A DNA stretch of 56,663 nt from positions 1-56,663 of the forward strand of contig CAYTFW010000018.1 in assembly GCA_964437145.1 (NCBI GenBank). The letters are read 5' to 3'. A model generated the notes under the pieces. The model ran no database searches. It was not told where the DNA came from and worked only from the letters and a program-made list of their open reading frames with translations. Source of the stretch: JAFAZJ01 sp964437145 (GTDB taxonomy: Bacteria > Pseudomonadota > Alphaproteobacteria > Reyranellales > Reyranellaceae). Below are positions 37,655-48,717 of this stretch, piece after piece. Both the position numbers and the translations under genes were made by a program. The first letter of the stretch is position 1. The number at the start of each line of letters is the position of its first letter.

Positions 37655-37941
37655 CCGGCAGGGTGAAGGGCAGGATCGGATCGTCGTTCGACGATTTCCT
37701 GCGGGAGGACGGCAGCCATGCGGAGGTGACGGCGCAGGCGATCAAGCGCGTTCTTGCGCGGTCGCTGGACTCCATGATGAAGGAGCAGGGACTGAGCAAA
37801 TCCGCGCTGGCGGAGCGCATGCATACCAGCCGCTCGCAGCTCGACCGTCTGCTGGATCCCGCCAATAGCTCGGTCACTCTCGACACGTTGGTCCGGGCGG
37901 CGCGGGCGGTCGGCCGCAAGCTGCATCTCGAGCTGCGCTAG
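37651..37941 (+). CDS. XRE-family antitoxin
   Basis: 96 residues from the ATG at 37651, overlapping the toxin stop. The C-terminal half is a helix-turn-helix (GLSKSALAERMHTSRSQLDR, about 45-64) followed by a dimerisation part. The N-terminal ~40 residues would cover the toxin. It would neutralise the upstream toxin and repress the promoter at 37273-37301. Confidence 0.88.
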   Translation: MTGRVKGRIGSSFDDFLREDGSHAEVTAQAIKRVLARSLDSMMKEQGLSKSALAERMHTSRSQLDRLLDPANSSVTLDTLVRAARAVGRKLHLELR

Positions 37942-37969
37942 ACCGAGTTCCGATTGAGTGGAGTCAACT

Positions 37970-37998
37970 GTCGTCCCGCGCGCAGCGAGGGATGACAA
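37970..37998. repeat. Half copy of the CATTCCGAGCG repeat family
   Basis: GTCGTCCCGCGCGCAGCGAG followed by GGATGACAAGG is a single arm of the family, without its partner. It lies between the convergent antitoxin and copper-ATPase genes. Confidence 0.55.
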
Positions 37999-38009
37999 GG
38001 TGATTTCGC

Positions 38010-40343
<2,334 letters not shown>

Positions 40344-40354
40344 GCCTTGCCATA

Positions 40355-40373
40355 TATACCCTACGGGGGTATA
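40355..40373. promoter_or_regulatory. CsoR-type operator
   Basis: TATACCC-TACGG-GGGTATA is a palindrome with 7-bp arms and a G/C-rich centre, in the form known for CsoR operators. It lies in the 38 bp between divergent copA and csoR, so one site can repress both. Copper binding to CsoR should release it. Confidence 0.8.
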
Positions 40374-40381
40374 GTACAAGC

Positions 40382-40657
40382 ATGGAGGACAAGGTCAGGA
40401 AATCAAGCTTGGCGCGGCTGGCGCGCATCGAGGGCCAGGTGCGCGGCGTGGCGCGCATGGTGGAGGCCGACCGCTATTGCATCGACGTGCTGACGCAGAT
40501 CGGCGCGGTGCGCGCCGCGCTCGACAAGGTCGAGCAGGAGATCCTGCGCGACCATCTCGGGCATTGCGTGGCCCATGCGATGGGCAGCGGCTCGAAGGAG
40601 GAGCGTCAGCGCACCATCGACGAGTTGATCGCGGTGCTGGAAAGCCGCAAGCGCTAG
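40382..40657 (+). CDS. csoR: CsoR-family copper-sensing repressor
   Basis: 91 residues, all-helical. The Cu(I) ligands are Cys33, His58 and Cys62. Their spacing (25 and 4) is the same as Cys36-His61-Cys65 in M. tuberculosis CsoR, which favours copper over the FrmR/RcnR types. RIEGQVRGVARMVE is the family signature. It is divergent from copA and its stop overlaps the stop of the convergent lipase gene (40654-40657). Confidence 0.92.
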   Translation: MEDKVRKSSLARLARIEGQVRGVARMVEADRYCIDVLTQIGAVRAALDKVEQEILRDHLGHCVAHAMGSGSKEERQRTIDELIAVLESRKR

Positions 40658-41667
40658 CGAAACGGCGCGTGCTCGCCGGTGAAGCGGTCGAACTCCGTCC
40701 AGAAGCGGGCGCGGATCTTGTCGGTCTCCATCATGATCTCGTGCCGCGCGCCTTCGAAGTCGATGACCTTGGCGTTGGGCAGCCGCGTGGCCAGCGCGGC
40801 GTGCGTGCGGCTGTCGACCAGCAGGTCCTGCTTGGCGCTCAGGATCAGCATCGGCTGCGTGATGCGCGCCAGATAGCTGGGCTCGACCAGCAGGCGGATC
40901 GACTTCACGGCTTGGCGCAGCCAGCCGATGGTCGGGCCGCCGATCGGCAGGCGCGGATCGGTGACGTACCAGGCCTCGGCGAAACGGAAGCGGCGCTGGT
41001 CGTGCGTGACCTTGTTGCCGATGAACTCGCGGCCGACCAGGCGGAACGGCGTGCCGCCGTAGAAATAGCGCTGATCGATCTTGGCGGTGGGCGGCAGCAT
41101 GCTGAGCAGCACGCGGATGATCGCCTCGCTGCGTAGCCCGGTCATCGGCGCGACCATGATGCCGGCCTTGACCGGTCCGTCGCCACGCTCGGCGAAATGG
41201 CGCAGAAGGTTGTGCGCGCCCATCGAATGGGTCAGCGCCACGATCGGCCGGGGCGCGTCGCTGGCGGCGACGAAGTCGATGAAGGCCGCAAGGTCCAAGA
41301 GGTAGGTCTCGAAACGGTCGATATGACCCTTTTGCGAGTCGGGCAACGAGCGCGACGACAGGCCCTGGCCGCGCCAATCCATAGTCCAGATGGCGAAGCG
41401 TCGAGCGCGCAGCTCGGGGACGATCTCGATGGCGTATTTCTCGATGAACTCGCCGCGGCCGTTGAGCAGCAGAATGGTGCCGCGCGGTCGCTCGGCGCGG
41501 GCACGCCACAAGGCGTAGCGCAGCTTGGCGCCGTCCGGCATGGTCAAGAAGTCGTAGCGGTCGGCGACGAGATACATCTGCCGGACGAGCGCCGGCACCG
41601 CTCGAGGCGCGGCGTCGGGATCCGGCTCGTCGGCCAGGAGGGGGGCGTATCCGGTCACGGCGTCCAT
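40654..41667 (-). CDS. Alpha/beta hydrolase (lysophospholipase/monoacylglycerol lipase, PldB-like)
   Basis: 337 residues. LNGRGEFIEKY is the oxyanion region, MDWRGQGLS the following block, and THSMGAH the nucleophile elbow with the catalytic Ser. The acid is likely in LSAKQDLLVD and the His in FEGARHEIMME. This is the hydrolase_4/PldB group, acting on lysophospholipids or monoacylglycerols. No export signal is visible. It is a stand-alone gene, convergent with csoR. Confidence 0.88.
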   Translation of the reverse strand: MDAVTGYAPLLADEPDPDAAPRAVPALVRQMYLVADRYDFLTMPDGAKLRYALWRARAERPRGTILLLNGRGEFIEKYAIEIVPELRARRFAIWTMDWRGQGLSSRSLPDSQKGHIDRFETYLLDLAAFIDFVAASDAPRPIVALTHSMGAHNLLRHFAERGDGPVKAGIMVAPMTGLRSEAIIRVLLSMLPPTAKIDQRYFYGGTPFRLVGREFIGNKVTHDQRRFRFAEAWYVTDPRLPIGGPTIGWLRQAVKSIRLLVEPSYLARITQPMLILSAKQDLLVDSRTHAALATRLPNAKVIDFEGARHEIMMETDKIRARFWTEFDRFTGEHAPFR

Positions 41668-41743
41668 GGCTTACAAAGTGAGCGGTAACAACACTTGCCG
41701 CCCGAAACAACGCCCCTTTTGGCGTTGGACGCACTGCCGTTAA

Positions 41744-41763
41744 TGCGACTTGTTCTCATTCGC
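41744..41763. promoter_or_regulatory. Possible Fur-like box upstream of the iron-binding protein gene
   Basis: TGCGACTTGTTCTCATTCGC is an imperfect palindrome (GCGA ... TCGC ends) resembling the TCATTCGCA half of alphaproteobacterial Fur boxes. It is about 85 bp before the ATG at 41849. Only about 5 of 8 positions in the left arm fit, so this is a weak call. Confidence 0.3.
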
Positions 41764-41848
41764 CTTGACGGTGCCAGCGAAATCAGGCATCTACCCATGC
41801 GACTTGGTCGCGTGCGCGGACTGTCTGCCGCGTTGGAGAGAAGAGTTG

Positions 41849-42868
41849 ATGACCGTCAGGACCGTAATTGTCGCCACCGCGCTGCTGGTTGGCGTGGTCG
41901 GCGCGCCCGCGACGGCGCAGGAGATCAACCTGTACACCGCCCGCCACTACCAGACCGACGAAAAGCTTTACGACGACTTCACCAAGGCGACCGGCATCAA
42001 GATCAACCGCATCGATGCCAAGGAAGACGAGATCATCGAGCGCATCCGGCAGGAGGGCGCCAACAGCCCGGCCGACGTGATGATCACCGTCGACATGGGC
42101 CGCATCTGGAAGGCCGAGCAAGCCGGCATCCTGCAGCCGGTGGCGTCGGCGACACTGGAGCGGGTGGTACCGGCCTATCTGCGCGATCCCGAGGGCAAGT
42201 GGTTCGGCTTCTCGGCGCGCGCGCGCGTGCTGGTGATCGCCAAGGACCGGGTCAAGCCGAGCGAGCTCAAGGACTACGAGGATCTCGCCAAGCCGGAATG
42301 GAAGGGCCGCGTCTGCGCCCGCTCCGGCAGCCACATCTACAATCTGTCTCTGCTGTCCTCGATGATCGCCACGATGGGCGAGGCGAAGGCGGAAGCCTGG
42401 GCCAAGGGCGTGAAGGAGAACCTCGCGCGTCCGCCGCAGGGCGGCGACACGGACCAGATCAAGGCGGTGGCCGCCGGCCAGTGCGACGTGGCCATCACCA
42501 ACAGCTACTACTATGTGCGCCTGATCAATTCCGAGAAGCCCGACGAGAAGGCGGTTGTCGCCAAGACCGCCGTCGTGTTTCCCAACCAGGACAATCGCGG
42601 CACGCATGTCAACGTCTCGGGCGGCGGCGTGGCGAAGAACGCGCCGCACAGGGACGCGGCGGTGAAGTTCCTCGAGTATCTCGCCAGCGACTCCGCGCAG
42701 CTCTATTTCGCCAACGGCAACAACGAGTGGCCGGTGACGGAAGTGCCGGTCGACAACAAGGGCCTGGCCTCGCTGGGCAATTTCAAGCGCGACCAGGTCA
42801 ACGTCGCCGAGCTGGGCCGTAACCAGGCCAAGGCGCAGGCGATCATGGATAAGGTCGGCTGGAAGTAG
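41849..42868 (+). CDS. Periplasmic Fe(III)-binding protein, FutA/FbpA type
   Basis: 339 residues from the ATG at 41849, with GAGAAGAG upstream. The signal peptide is cleaved after ATA (about residue 23). LYTARHYQTDEKLYDDF near the start and TNSYYYVRL (tyrosines at about 220-222) are typical of FutA/AfuA-type ferric-binding proteins of the ABC importer class. No permease or ATPase gene is nearby, so it must work with components encoded elsewhere. A weak Fur-like box lies upstream. Confidence 0.9.
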   Translation: MTVRTVIVATALLVGVVGAPATAQEINLYTARHYQTDEKLYDDFTKATGIKINRIDAKEDEIIERIRQEGANSPADVMITVDMGRIWKAEQAGILQPVASATLERVVPAYLRDPEGKWFGFSARARVLVIAKDRVKPSELKDYEDLAKPEWKGRVCARSGSHIYNLSLLSSMIATMGEAKAEAWAKGVKENLARPPQGGDTDQIKAVAAGQCDVAITNSYYYVRLINSEKPDEKAVVAKTAVVFPNQDNRGTHVNVSGGGVAKNAPHRDAAVKFLEYLASDSAQLYFANGNNEWPVTEVPVDNKGLASLGNFKRDQVNVAELGRNQAKAQAIMDKVGWK

Positions 42869-42920
42869 ACCGCCGCCGGTTTCCATTTGACTGCGCCGGG
42901 CGTTGTGCTGTGCTGGCGCC

Positions 42921-43766
42921 ATGTCCGACGAACGCTATGTCGTGCTGCTCGGCGACCGGCGCTACGCCGTCCATCGCAAATGGGCGCGGCTGCCCGAGGG
43001 CGAGAGCTTCGGCTTCATCTCCGACCTGGTGGTCGATCGCGCCGGCCGCGTGCATGTCGCGCAGCGCGGCACCGATCGGCCGGTGCTCGTCTTCGAGCGC
43101 GATGGAAAACTCCTGGGGTCGTGGGGCGAGGGACAGCTCGCCGAGCCGCACTACATTAATACAGCGTCCAACGGCACGATGCTGGTGGCCGACCGCGACG
43201 CGCATCAGGTGCTGCGCTTCGACGCCGACGGCAAGCTGGTGCAGGCGCTCGGCCGGCGTCACGCCCCGTCGCTCGACGCGCCCTTCAATCATCCGACGGC
43301 GGCGGCCGAGGCGGCCGACGGCGAGATCTACGTCGCCGACGGTTATGGCAATTCCAGCGTCCACCGCTTCGCCGCCAACGGCGCGCTGATCCGTACCTGG
43401 GGCGGGCACGGCGATCGGCCCGGCGCCTTCACCACGCCGCACGCCATCTGGGTCGACCGCTTCGAACGGGTGCTGGTCGGCGATCGCGAGAACAACCGCG
43501 TCCAGGTTTTCGACCGCGCGGGCAACTTCCTCGCGGCGTGGGGCGACTTCTATCACCCCATGCAGATCTGGGTGGATGACCGCGACTATGTCTTCGTCAC
43601 CGACCAGATCCCGCGCATCAGCATGCTGTCGCCCGAGGGCAAGCTGATCGGCCGCTGCCGCGGCGCGATCAACGGGGCGCATGGCATCTCGGGTGATGCC
43701 CAGGGCAACCTCTACCTCGCCGAACTCCCGCCGCAGGAGATCACCAAGCTCGAGCGGCTGGACTGA
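42921..43766 (+). CDS. NHL-type six-bladed beta-propeller protein
   Basis: 281 residues from the ATG at 42921 (a longer start at 42903 adds six unlikely residues). Repeated blades such as GEIYVADGYGNSSVHRF, ERVLVGDRENNRVQVF and DYVFVTDQIPRISML follow the NHL pattern. The family includes peptidylglycine lyase-like and signalling propellers; no catalytic assignment is possible. It has no signal peptide. A fragment matching its 3' end, about 88 % identical by hand count over 173 bp, lies at 48718-48892. Confidence 0.85.
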   Translation: MSDERYVVLLGDRRYAVHRKWARLPEGESFGFISDLVVDRAGRVHVAQRGTDRPVLVFERDGKLLGSWGEGQLAEPHYINTASNGTMLVADRDAHQVLRFDADGKLVQALGRRHAPSLDAPFNHPTAAAEAADGEIYVADGYGNSSVHRFAANGALIRTWGGHGDRPGAFTTPHAIWVDRFERVLVGDRENNRVQVFDRAGNFLAAWGDFYHPMQIWVDDRDYVFVTDQIPRISMLSPEGKLIGRCRGAINGAHGISGDAQGNLYLAELPPQEITKLERLD

Positions 43767-43850
43767 CGATGCGTCGCGGCCGCTGGGGCCGGGCGGGCAG
43801 CGGTAGGCGCCAGAGGGCGGGCGTCGTGCACACTCCAAAGGTGGCAACCC

Positions 43851-43874
43851 TTGACATTGGATGCGTGACGTCAC
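43851..43874 (+). promoter_or_regulatory. Candidate promoter/operator upstream of hydantoinase A
   Basis: The 190-bp gap before the hydantoinase A gene holds TTGACA (43851-43856) and the perfect 10-bp palindrome GTGACGTCAC (43865-43874). A second palindrome, CCATGC-TTC-GCATGG, is at 43887-43901. A convincing -10 box is not visible, so the promoter call is tentative. Confidence 0.35.
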
Positions 43875-43956
43875 CCTTGTTGTCGCCCATGCTTCGCATG
43901 GCGTGTCTGGCTCGAATCTTGCGTCGCTGCCATCATGGCGGGATCGAGGTGGTGCC

Positions 43957-46026
43957 ATGAAGCTGATCGGAGTCGATGTCGGTGGCACGTTCACCGATCT
44001 GGTGTTCGCCGACACCGAGGCCGGCAGCACCTTGATCCACAAGGTGCCGACCACCCCGGACGACCCATCGCGCGGCGTCGTCTCGGGGCTTGTCGCGCTC
44101 TGTGAGAAATATGGCATTCCCCGTGAGGCGGTCGACGTGGTGTTCCACGGCACGACCATCGCCACCAACGCCATCCTCGAGCACGACGGCGCGGTCACCG
44201 GCATGATCACGTCGGGCGGCTATCGCGACATCCTGCATATCGGCCGCCACCAGCGGCCGCAGCACTACTCGATCATGCAGGACATCCCCTGGCAGGACCG
44301 CCCGCTGGTGCGTCGCCGCCACCGCAAGACCGTGCGCGAGCGGCTGATCCCGCCTCGCGGCGAGGTGCTGGAGACGCTCGATGAGGAGGGCGTGCGCCAG
44401 GCGGTGCGTGAGCTCAAGGACGCCGGCGTGCAGGCCATCGCCATTTGTTTCCTGTTCTCCTATCTCGATCCGGCGCATGAGGAGCGCGCCCGGCGGATCG
44501 TCGCCGAGGAATATCCCGGCTGCTTCGCCACGACCTCGGCGTCGGTGTCGCCGCAGTTCCGCGAGTTCGAGCGCTTCACGACGACGGCGATGAACGCCTT
44601 CGTCGGGCCGAAGGTGCGCGACTATGTCTCCAAGCTCGAAGGCGACATCGTCGCGTCGGGCTTCTCCGCCGACCTGCGCATCATGGCCTCGAATGGCGGC
44701 GTGGCGACGCCGTCGATGGTGGCGGAGCGGCCGGTGCTGACCTTGCTGTCGGGGCCGGCGGCCGGCGTGATCGGCGGCGACTGGGCCGGCGCGCTGTCGC
44801 GGCGGCGCAACCTGATCACCTTCGATGTCGGCGGCACCTCGGCCGATATCGGCATCGTCTCGGCGGGCACGTTCGGCGAGGCCACGGCGCGCGACACCTG
44901 GATCGCCGGCTTTCCGGTGCTGGTGCCGATGATCGACGTGCACACGATCGGCGCCGGCGGCGGCTCGATCGCTTTCGTTGACAGCGCCGGCGCCTTCAAG
45001 GTCGGCCCGCGCTCGGCCGGTGCGGTGCCCGGTCCGGCCGCCTATGGCCGCGGCGGCGCGAAGCCGACGGTGACCGACGCCAACGTCGTGCTCGGCCGGC
45101 TCGACGCCAAGCACTTCCTCGGCGGCGGCATGTCGCTCGACGAGGTGGCGGCGCGCCGCGTGATCGGCGAGCTGGCGCGTCAGCTCGGCATGGAGGAGCG
45201 CGAGGCCGCCGAGGGCGTGATCACCGTGCTCAACGCCAACATGGCCAACGCCATCCGCTCGCGCACGGTGCAGAAGGGCATCGATCCGCGCGACTTCACG
45301 CTGGTGGCCTTTGGCGGCGCCGGCCCGCTGCACGGCGCCGAGGTCGCCGACATGCTGGGCGTGCCCGAGGTCATCGTGCCACCGCATCCCGGCATCACGT
45401 CGGCGGTGGGCCTGCTGATCAGCGACCTGCGCTATGACGCCATCCGTACCGCTTTCCAGGTCTCGACGTCGCCCGATCTCGCGCGGCTGAACCAGGGCTT
45501 CGACTCGATGGCGCGTGAGCTGGAGGCGCGCTTCACCGCCGACGATGTCGACCTCGTGCGCGTCACCTTCAGCCGGCGCGGTGATCTGCGCTATGTCGGC
45601 CAAGGCTATGAGCTGCGCGTCGCCTTCCCCGACGGCGCGCTCGACGAGAAGGCGCTGGCGGCGGCCTTCGAGGCCTTCCACGAGGCGCATCGCCGTGAGT
45701 ACGGCCATCACTTCGCCGACAGCGCGATCGAGATCGTCAACATCCGCCTGATCGGCGCCGCCGGCTCGGCCGAGATCGCGCGGCCGGCGTCGCCATCGGG
45801 CGGTTCGCTCGATGCCGCGCGCATCCGTACCGGACTCTGTACCTTCCGCGTCGACGGCACGCTGTCGGATCACGAGACCGCGTTCCTGCTGCGCGACAAG
45901 CTGCCGGTCGGCCTGCCGATCCACGGCCCGGCCATCGTGCTGCAGATGGACTCCACCACCGTCGTGCCGCCGCGCCATACCGTCGAAGCCGACGCGGCCG
46001 GCAATCTGATCATCCGCCGTGCGTAG
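43957..46026 (+). CDS. Hydantoinase/oxoprolinase subunit A
   Basis: 689 residues from the ATG at 43957. The N-terminal actin-like ATP-binding motif GVDVGGTFTDLVF, a second phosphate motif TFDVGGTSADIG and GAGGGSIAF identify the HyuA family. With HyuB it hydrolyses hydantoins or 5-oxoproline-like rings in an ATP-dependent reaction, or carboxylates acetone-like substrates; the exact compound is unknown. HyuB follows after a palindromic repeat. The longer frame from 43861 lacks a ribosome site. Confidence 0.92.
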   Translation: MKLIGVDVGGTFTDLVFADTEAGSTLIHKVPTTPDDPSRGVVSGLVALCEKYGIPREAVDVVFHGTTIATNAILEHDGAVTGMITSGGYRDILHIGRHQRPQHYSIMQDIPWQDRPLVRRRHRKTVRERLIPPRGEVLETLDEEGVRQAVRELKDAGVQAIAICFLFSYLDPAHEERARRIVAEEYPGCFATTSASVSPQFREFERFTTTAMNAFVGPKVRDYVSKLEGDIVASGFSADLRIMASNGGVATPSMVAERPVLTLLSGPAAGVIGGDWAGALSRRRNLITFDVGGTSADIGIVSAGTFGEATARDTWIAGFPVLVPMIDVHTIGAGGGSIAFVDSAGAFKVGPRSAGAVPGPAAYGRGGAKPTVTDANVVLGRLDAKHFLGGGMSLDEVAARRVIGELARQLGMEEREAAEGVITVLNANMANAIRSRTVQKGIDPRDFTLVAFGGAGPLHGAEVADMLGVPEVIVPPHPGITSAVGLLISDLRYDAIRTAFQVSTSPDLARLNQGFDSMARELEARFTADDVDLVRVTFSRRGDLRYVGQGYELRVAFPDGALDEKALAAAFEAFHEAHRREYGHHFADSAIEIVNIRLIGAAGSAEIARPASPSGGSLDAARIRTGLCTFRVDGTLSDHETAFLLRDKLPVGLPIHGPAIVLQMDSTTVVPPRHTVEADAAGNLIIRRA

Positions 46027-46040
46027 GGTTGTGAACTTCC

Positions 46041-46154
46041 GTCGTCCTGAGCGGAGCCGCGCAGCGGCGCAGTCGAAGGACCTTCTCTCTGCCCATCGGT
46101 CATGGGTGTCGAGGCAAGGCCCTTCGACTACGCTTCGCTCCGCTCAGGGCGACG
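46041..46154. repeat. Palindromic intergenic repeat, CATTCCGAGCG family (CTGAGCGGAGC variant)
   Basis: GTCGTCCTGAGCGGAGCC and AGTCGAAGGA on the left are answered on the right by CCCTTCGACTACG and CTCCGCTCAGGGCGAC. The element fills the gap between the hydantoinase A and B genes and could affect their joint mRNA. Confidence 0.75.
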
Positions 46155-46176
46155 GAGTGGATAAAGGAGCATCGCC

Positions 46177-47961
46177 ATGACGAGCGCCACCGCGCGACAG
46201 ATCGCGACTAAGCCAGACCGCATCGATCCGATCACCGTCAGCGTCATCCAGGGCGCGTTGGAGAACATCGCGATCGAGATGGGCTACAAGCTCATGCGCA
46301 TGAGCTACTCCTCGATCATCCGCGAGTCCGAGGATTTCGGCGCGGCGCTGGTCGATGCCGAGGGCAGGGGGCTGGCGGAGTCGGCGCAATCGACACCGCT
46401 GCAGTCGGGGCCGATCCCGGGCTACGTCAAGGGCGTGCAGCGCATCCTGGCGGAGCGCGGTGAGGTGATCCGGCCCGGCGATGTGATCATGCACAACGAT
46501 GCGTATTCGGGCGCCAGCCATGGTCCCGACGTGGCGTTCATCGTGCCGGTGTTCATCGGCACGCAACTGATCGGCTTCGCCGCGACCACCGCGCATCATC
46601 TCGACATCGGCGCGTTGTCGCCGGGCTCCTGCGGCATCGTCGAGGCGCTCGACGCCTATGCCGAGGGCCTGCAGTTCAAGGCGATCAAGGTCTACGACAG
46701 GGGTGTGCGCAACGACGCGGTGTGGCAGATCCTGCGCGACAACATCCGCGCCTCGGACCTCGTCGTCGGCGACATGGAAGCGCAGGTCGCCGCCTCGCGC
46801 ATCGGCGCGGAGCGTCTCGTCGAGCTGGTGAACCGCTATGGCCTGGAGCTCTACGAGCAGGCCTGCGCCGCGCTGATGGATCACGCCGAGCGGCTGATGC
46901 GCCAAGCGATCGCCAGGTTGCCCGACGGCGTCTATCGCGCCGAGACGGCGATCGACGGCTATCTCGACAGCCCCGACGCCAACAAGAAGGAGCTGCCGAT
47001 CGTCGTCACCATCACCAAGACCGGCGACGCGATGGTGGTCGATCTCACCGGCACCGCGCCGCAGGTGCCCGACCGGCCGATCAACATGCCGCTGGAGGGC
47101 ACCGCCGATATCGCCATCTGGCTCACCATCCGCTCGGTGCTGCTCGACACCGAGGTGCACGGCCACATCCCGGTCAACGCCGGGCTGGTCCGGCCGATCA
47201 CCATCGTCGCGCCCAAGGGCTGCCTGGCCAACCCGAGCTTCCCGGCGCCGACCATCGCGCGCTTCTGCCCGGGCAACCAGCTCGCCGACACGGTGATGAA
47301 GGCGCTGGCGCAGGCCGCGCCGTCGAGCGTCTCGGCCGGCATCGGCAACCTCAAGGTCATCGCCTTCTCCGGCCTGAAGAACGACACCCACTGGGTGCAT
47401 ATGGAGATCTTCGAAGGCTCCTATGGCGGGCGCGACGGCAAGGACGGCATGGACGCGGTCGACACGCTCTATGCCAACACCCGCAACAACCCGATCGAGG
47501 ATATCGAGACCCATCTGCCGTTGCGCGTGCTGCGCTACGAGCTGCGCGAGGATGTGGCTGGCGCCGGACAGTGGCGCGGCGGCCTGGGCTCGGTGCGCGA
47601 GATCGCCTTCCTGAGCGACGGCGGCGCCTCGGTCGAAGGCGAGGGCCATCGCTATCGCCCCTGGGGTTTCAAGGGCGGCGGCGAGGGCTGGCCGGCGAAG
47701 CTCGATCTCGTGCCGCCGTCGGGTGCAGCGCGCGCGCTGCCCTCGAAGGTGCCGCATATGAGCATGAGCGACGGCGGCCGCTTTGTTTGTTATGGCCCGG
47801 CCGGTGGCGGCTACGGCGATCCGCTCAAGCGCGATCCGCAGGCGGTGCTCGACGACGTGCTCGATGGGCTGGTGTCGGTCGAGACGGCGAAGCGCGATTA
47901 CGGCGTCGTGATTGCTGATGGTAAGGTCGACGCGACCGCGACAGCGTCTCTACGCGGTTAG
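46177..47961 (+). CDS. Hydantoinase subunit B
   Basis: 594 residues. RIDPITVSVIQGALENIAIEMG at the start, MHNDAYSGASHGPDV, and AATTAHHLDIGALSPGS (metal/substrate region) are the HyuB signatures. GGYGDPLKRDP near the C-terminus is also typical. It pairs with HyuA upstream. An AAAGGAG site lies 7 nt before the ATG. It converges on the A2 lasso precursor gene with 10 bp between the stops. Confidence 0.92.
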   Translation: MTSATARQIATKPDRIDPITVSVIQGALENIAIEMGYKLMRMSYSSIIRESEDFGAALVDAEGRGLAESAQSTPLQSGPIPGYVKGVQRILAERGEVIRPGDVIMHNDAYSGASHGPDVAFIVPVFIGTQLIGFAATTAHHLDIGALSPGSCGIVEALDAYAEGLQFKAIKVYDRGVRNDAVWQILRDNIRASDLVVGDMEAQVAASRIGAERLVELVNRYGLELYEQACAALMDHAERLMRQAIARLPDGVYRAETAIDGYLDSPDANKKELPIVVTITKTGDAMVVDLTGTAPQVPDRPINMPLEGTADIAIWLTIRSVLLDTEVHGHIPVNAGLVRPITIVAPKGCLANPSFPAPTIARFCPGNQLADTVMKALAQAAPSSVSAGIGNLKVIAFSGLKNDTHWVHMEIFEGSYGGRDGKDGMDAVDTLYANTRNNPIEDIETHLPLRVLRYELREDVAGAGQWRGGLGSVREIAFLSDGGASVEGEGHRYRPWGFKGGGEGWPAKLDLVPPSGAARALPSKVPHMSMSDGGRFVCYGPAGGGYGDPLKRDPQAVLDDVLDGLVSVETAKRDYGVVIADGKVDATATASLRG

Positions 47962-47971
47962 ATCATGCGGT

Positions 47972-48160
47972 TCAGCAGCCGTAGTTGATCATATGGTAAC
48001 GGCAATCCACACCATCGCCACCAGCGCCTCGAATCATTGTCGCGCTCGATCCAACCTCAAGGATGCGAGGCGCCTCGTAAGGTGGAACTGTCGATGATGG
48101 CGTGTGATCATCGCCTGCCCCGGCGGAATCGATCCAACCAGGCTTGTCCTGCTCCAGCAT
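47972..48160 (-). CDS. Second lasso-peptide precursor (A2)
   Basis: 62 residues from the ATG at 48160, chosen because AAGGGGAG lies just upstream. Leader residues 1-44 contain Y-E-A-P-R-I-L-E-V-G (28-37), which fits the YxxPxLxxxG lasso leader motif. The leader ends Ile-Arg, not the usual Thr-X. The predicted core, residues 45-62 (47975-48028), is GAGGDGVDCRYHMINYGC. Gly1 could form an isopeptide bond with Asp8 (an 8-residue ring); Asp5 is too close. Cys9 and Cys18 could form a tail disulfide. It has the same 44-residue leader length and the same DCRY and YGC blocks as A1. No biosynthetic genes lie directly beside it; those of A1, at least 1.7 kb away, would have to serve it. Confidence 0.75.
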   Translation of the reverse strand: MLEQDKPGWIDSAGAGDDHTPSSTVPPYEAPRILEVGSSATMIRGAGGDGVDCRYHMINYGC

Positions 48161-48276
48161 GTTCACGCTCCCCTTGCGCACCTCAAGCTCACGCGCGGCC
48201 AGCGTAGCAAACGGCGCTTGAGAGCGGAACCGAAAGCCGCGCGCAAGGGCTGATCCGCGCGCGATGGTCGACGGCT

Positions 48277-48631
48277 TCAGCGCCACCACACCCCGAGCTT
48301 CTCCTGCTTGGCGAGGTCCTGTTCGGCCCGATACTCCTGTGAAGTGGCCCATCCCGCGCGCACCATCTCCCGGTTCAGGTTCAGGTCACCGATCGTGCAG
48401 CGGGCAAGCGGGATCTGATTCTTGTCTTGAGCGTCGCCGGTGCAGGTCGCCCGCTTGTGCAAGATCAGATCGCTGAGATGTAACGTCGCCAACCAGGCGC
48501 AGGTGCTGGCCATCGATGACAAGGGTTTGGCCGTCCACGCTCTCGGCGAGGCCGATCCACTGGGCGGCCCGCGCTGGACAAGCAAGCGCGGTCAGGATCA
48601 AGGCGAGCCGAAGCGTCGTCGCGTTTCGCAT
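48277..48631 (-). pseudogene. Broken SNase-like protein gene (paralogue of 48941-49369)
   Basis: It starts with a ribosome site (GGAAG), an export signal (MRNATTLRLA...) and then VDGQTLVIDGQHLRLVG in one frame. After a deletion of roughly 90 nt the sequence continues in another frame with LSDLILHKRATC, GDLNLNREMVRAGWATSQEY and KLGVWWR, matching the rest of the intact paralogue. The segment with the paired cysteines (FCWDRYYNPNFC in the intact copy) is lost. The deletion plus frameshift means no full-length product. Confidence 0.85.
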
Positions 48632-48717
48632 CTTGATCTTCCGTTGCTGCCACGATACGGGATTCGTCGGGGAGGCCAGCCATGATCCTGAGCGACTGGT
48701 GGTAAGCGGCGATCACC

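Noticed and set aside
48161..48352. N-terminal extension of the A2 precursor to 126 residues
   Set aside because: The added 64 residues cross part of the broken SNase gene and lack a ribosome site; the ATG at 48160 has a strong one and gives a leader equal in length to that of A1.
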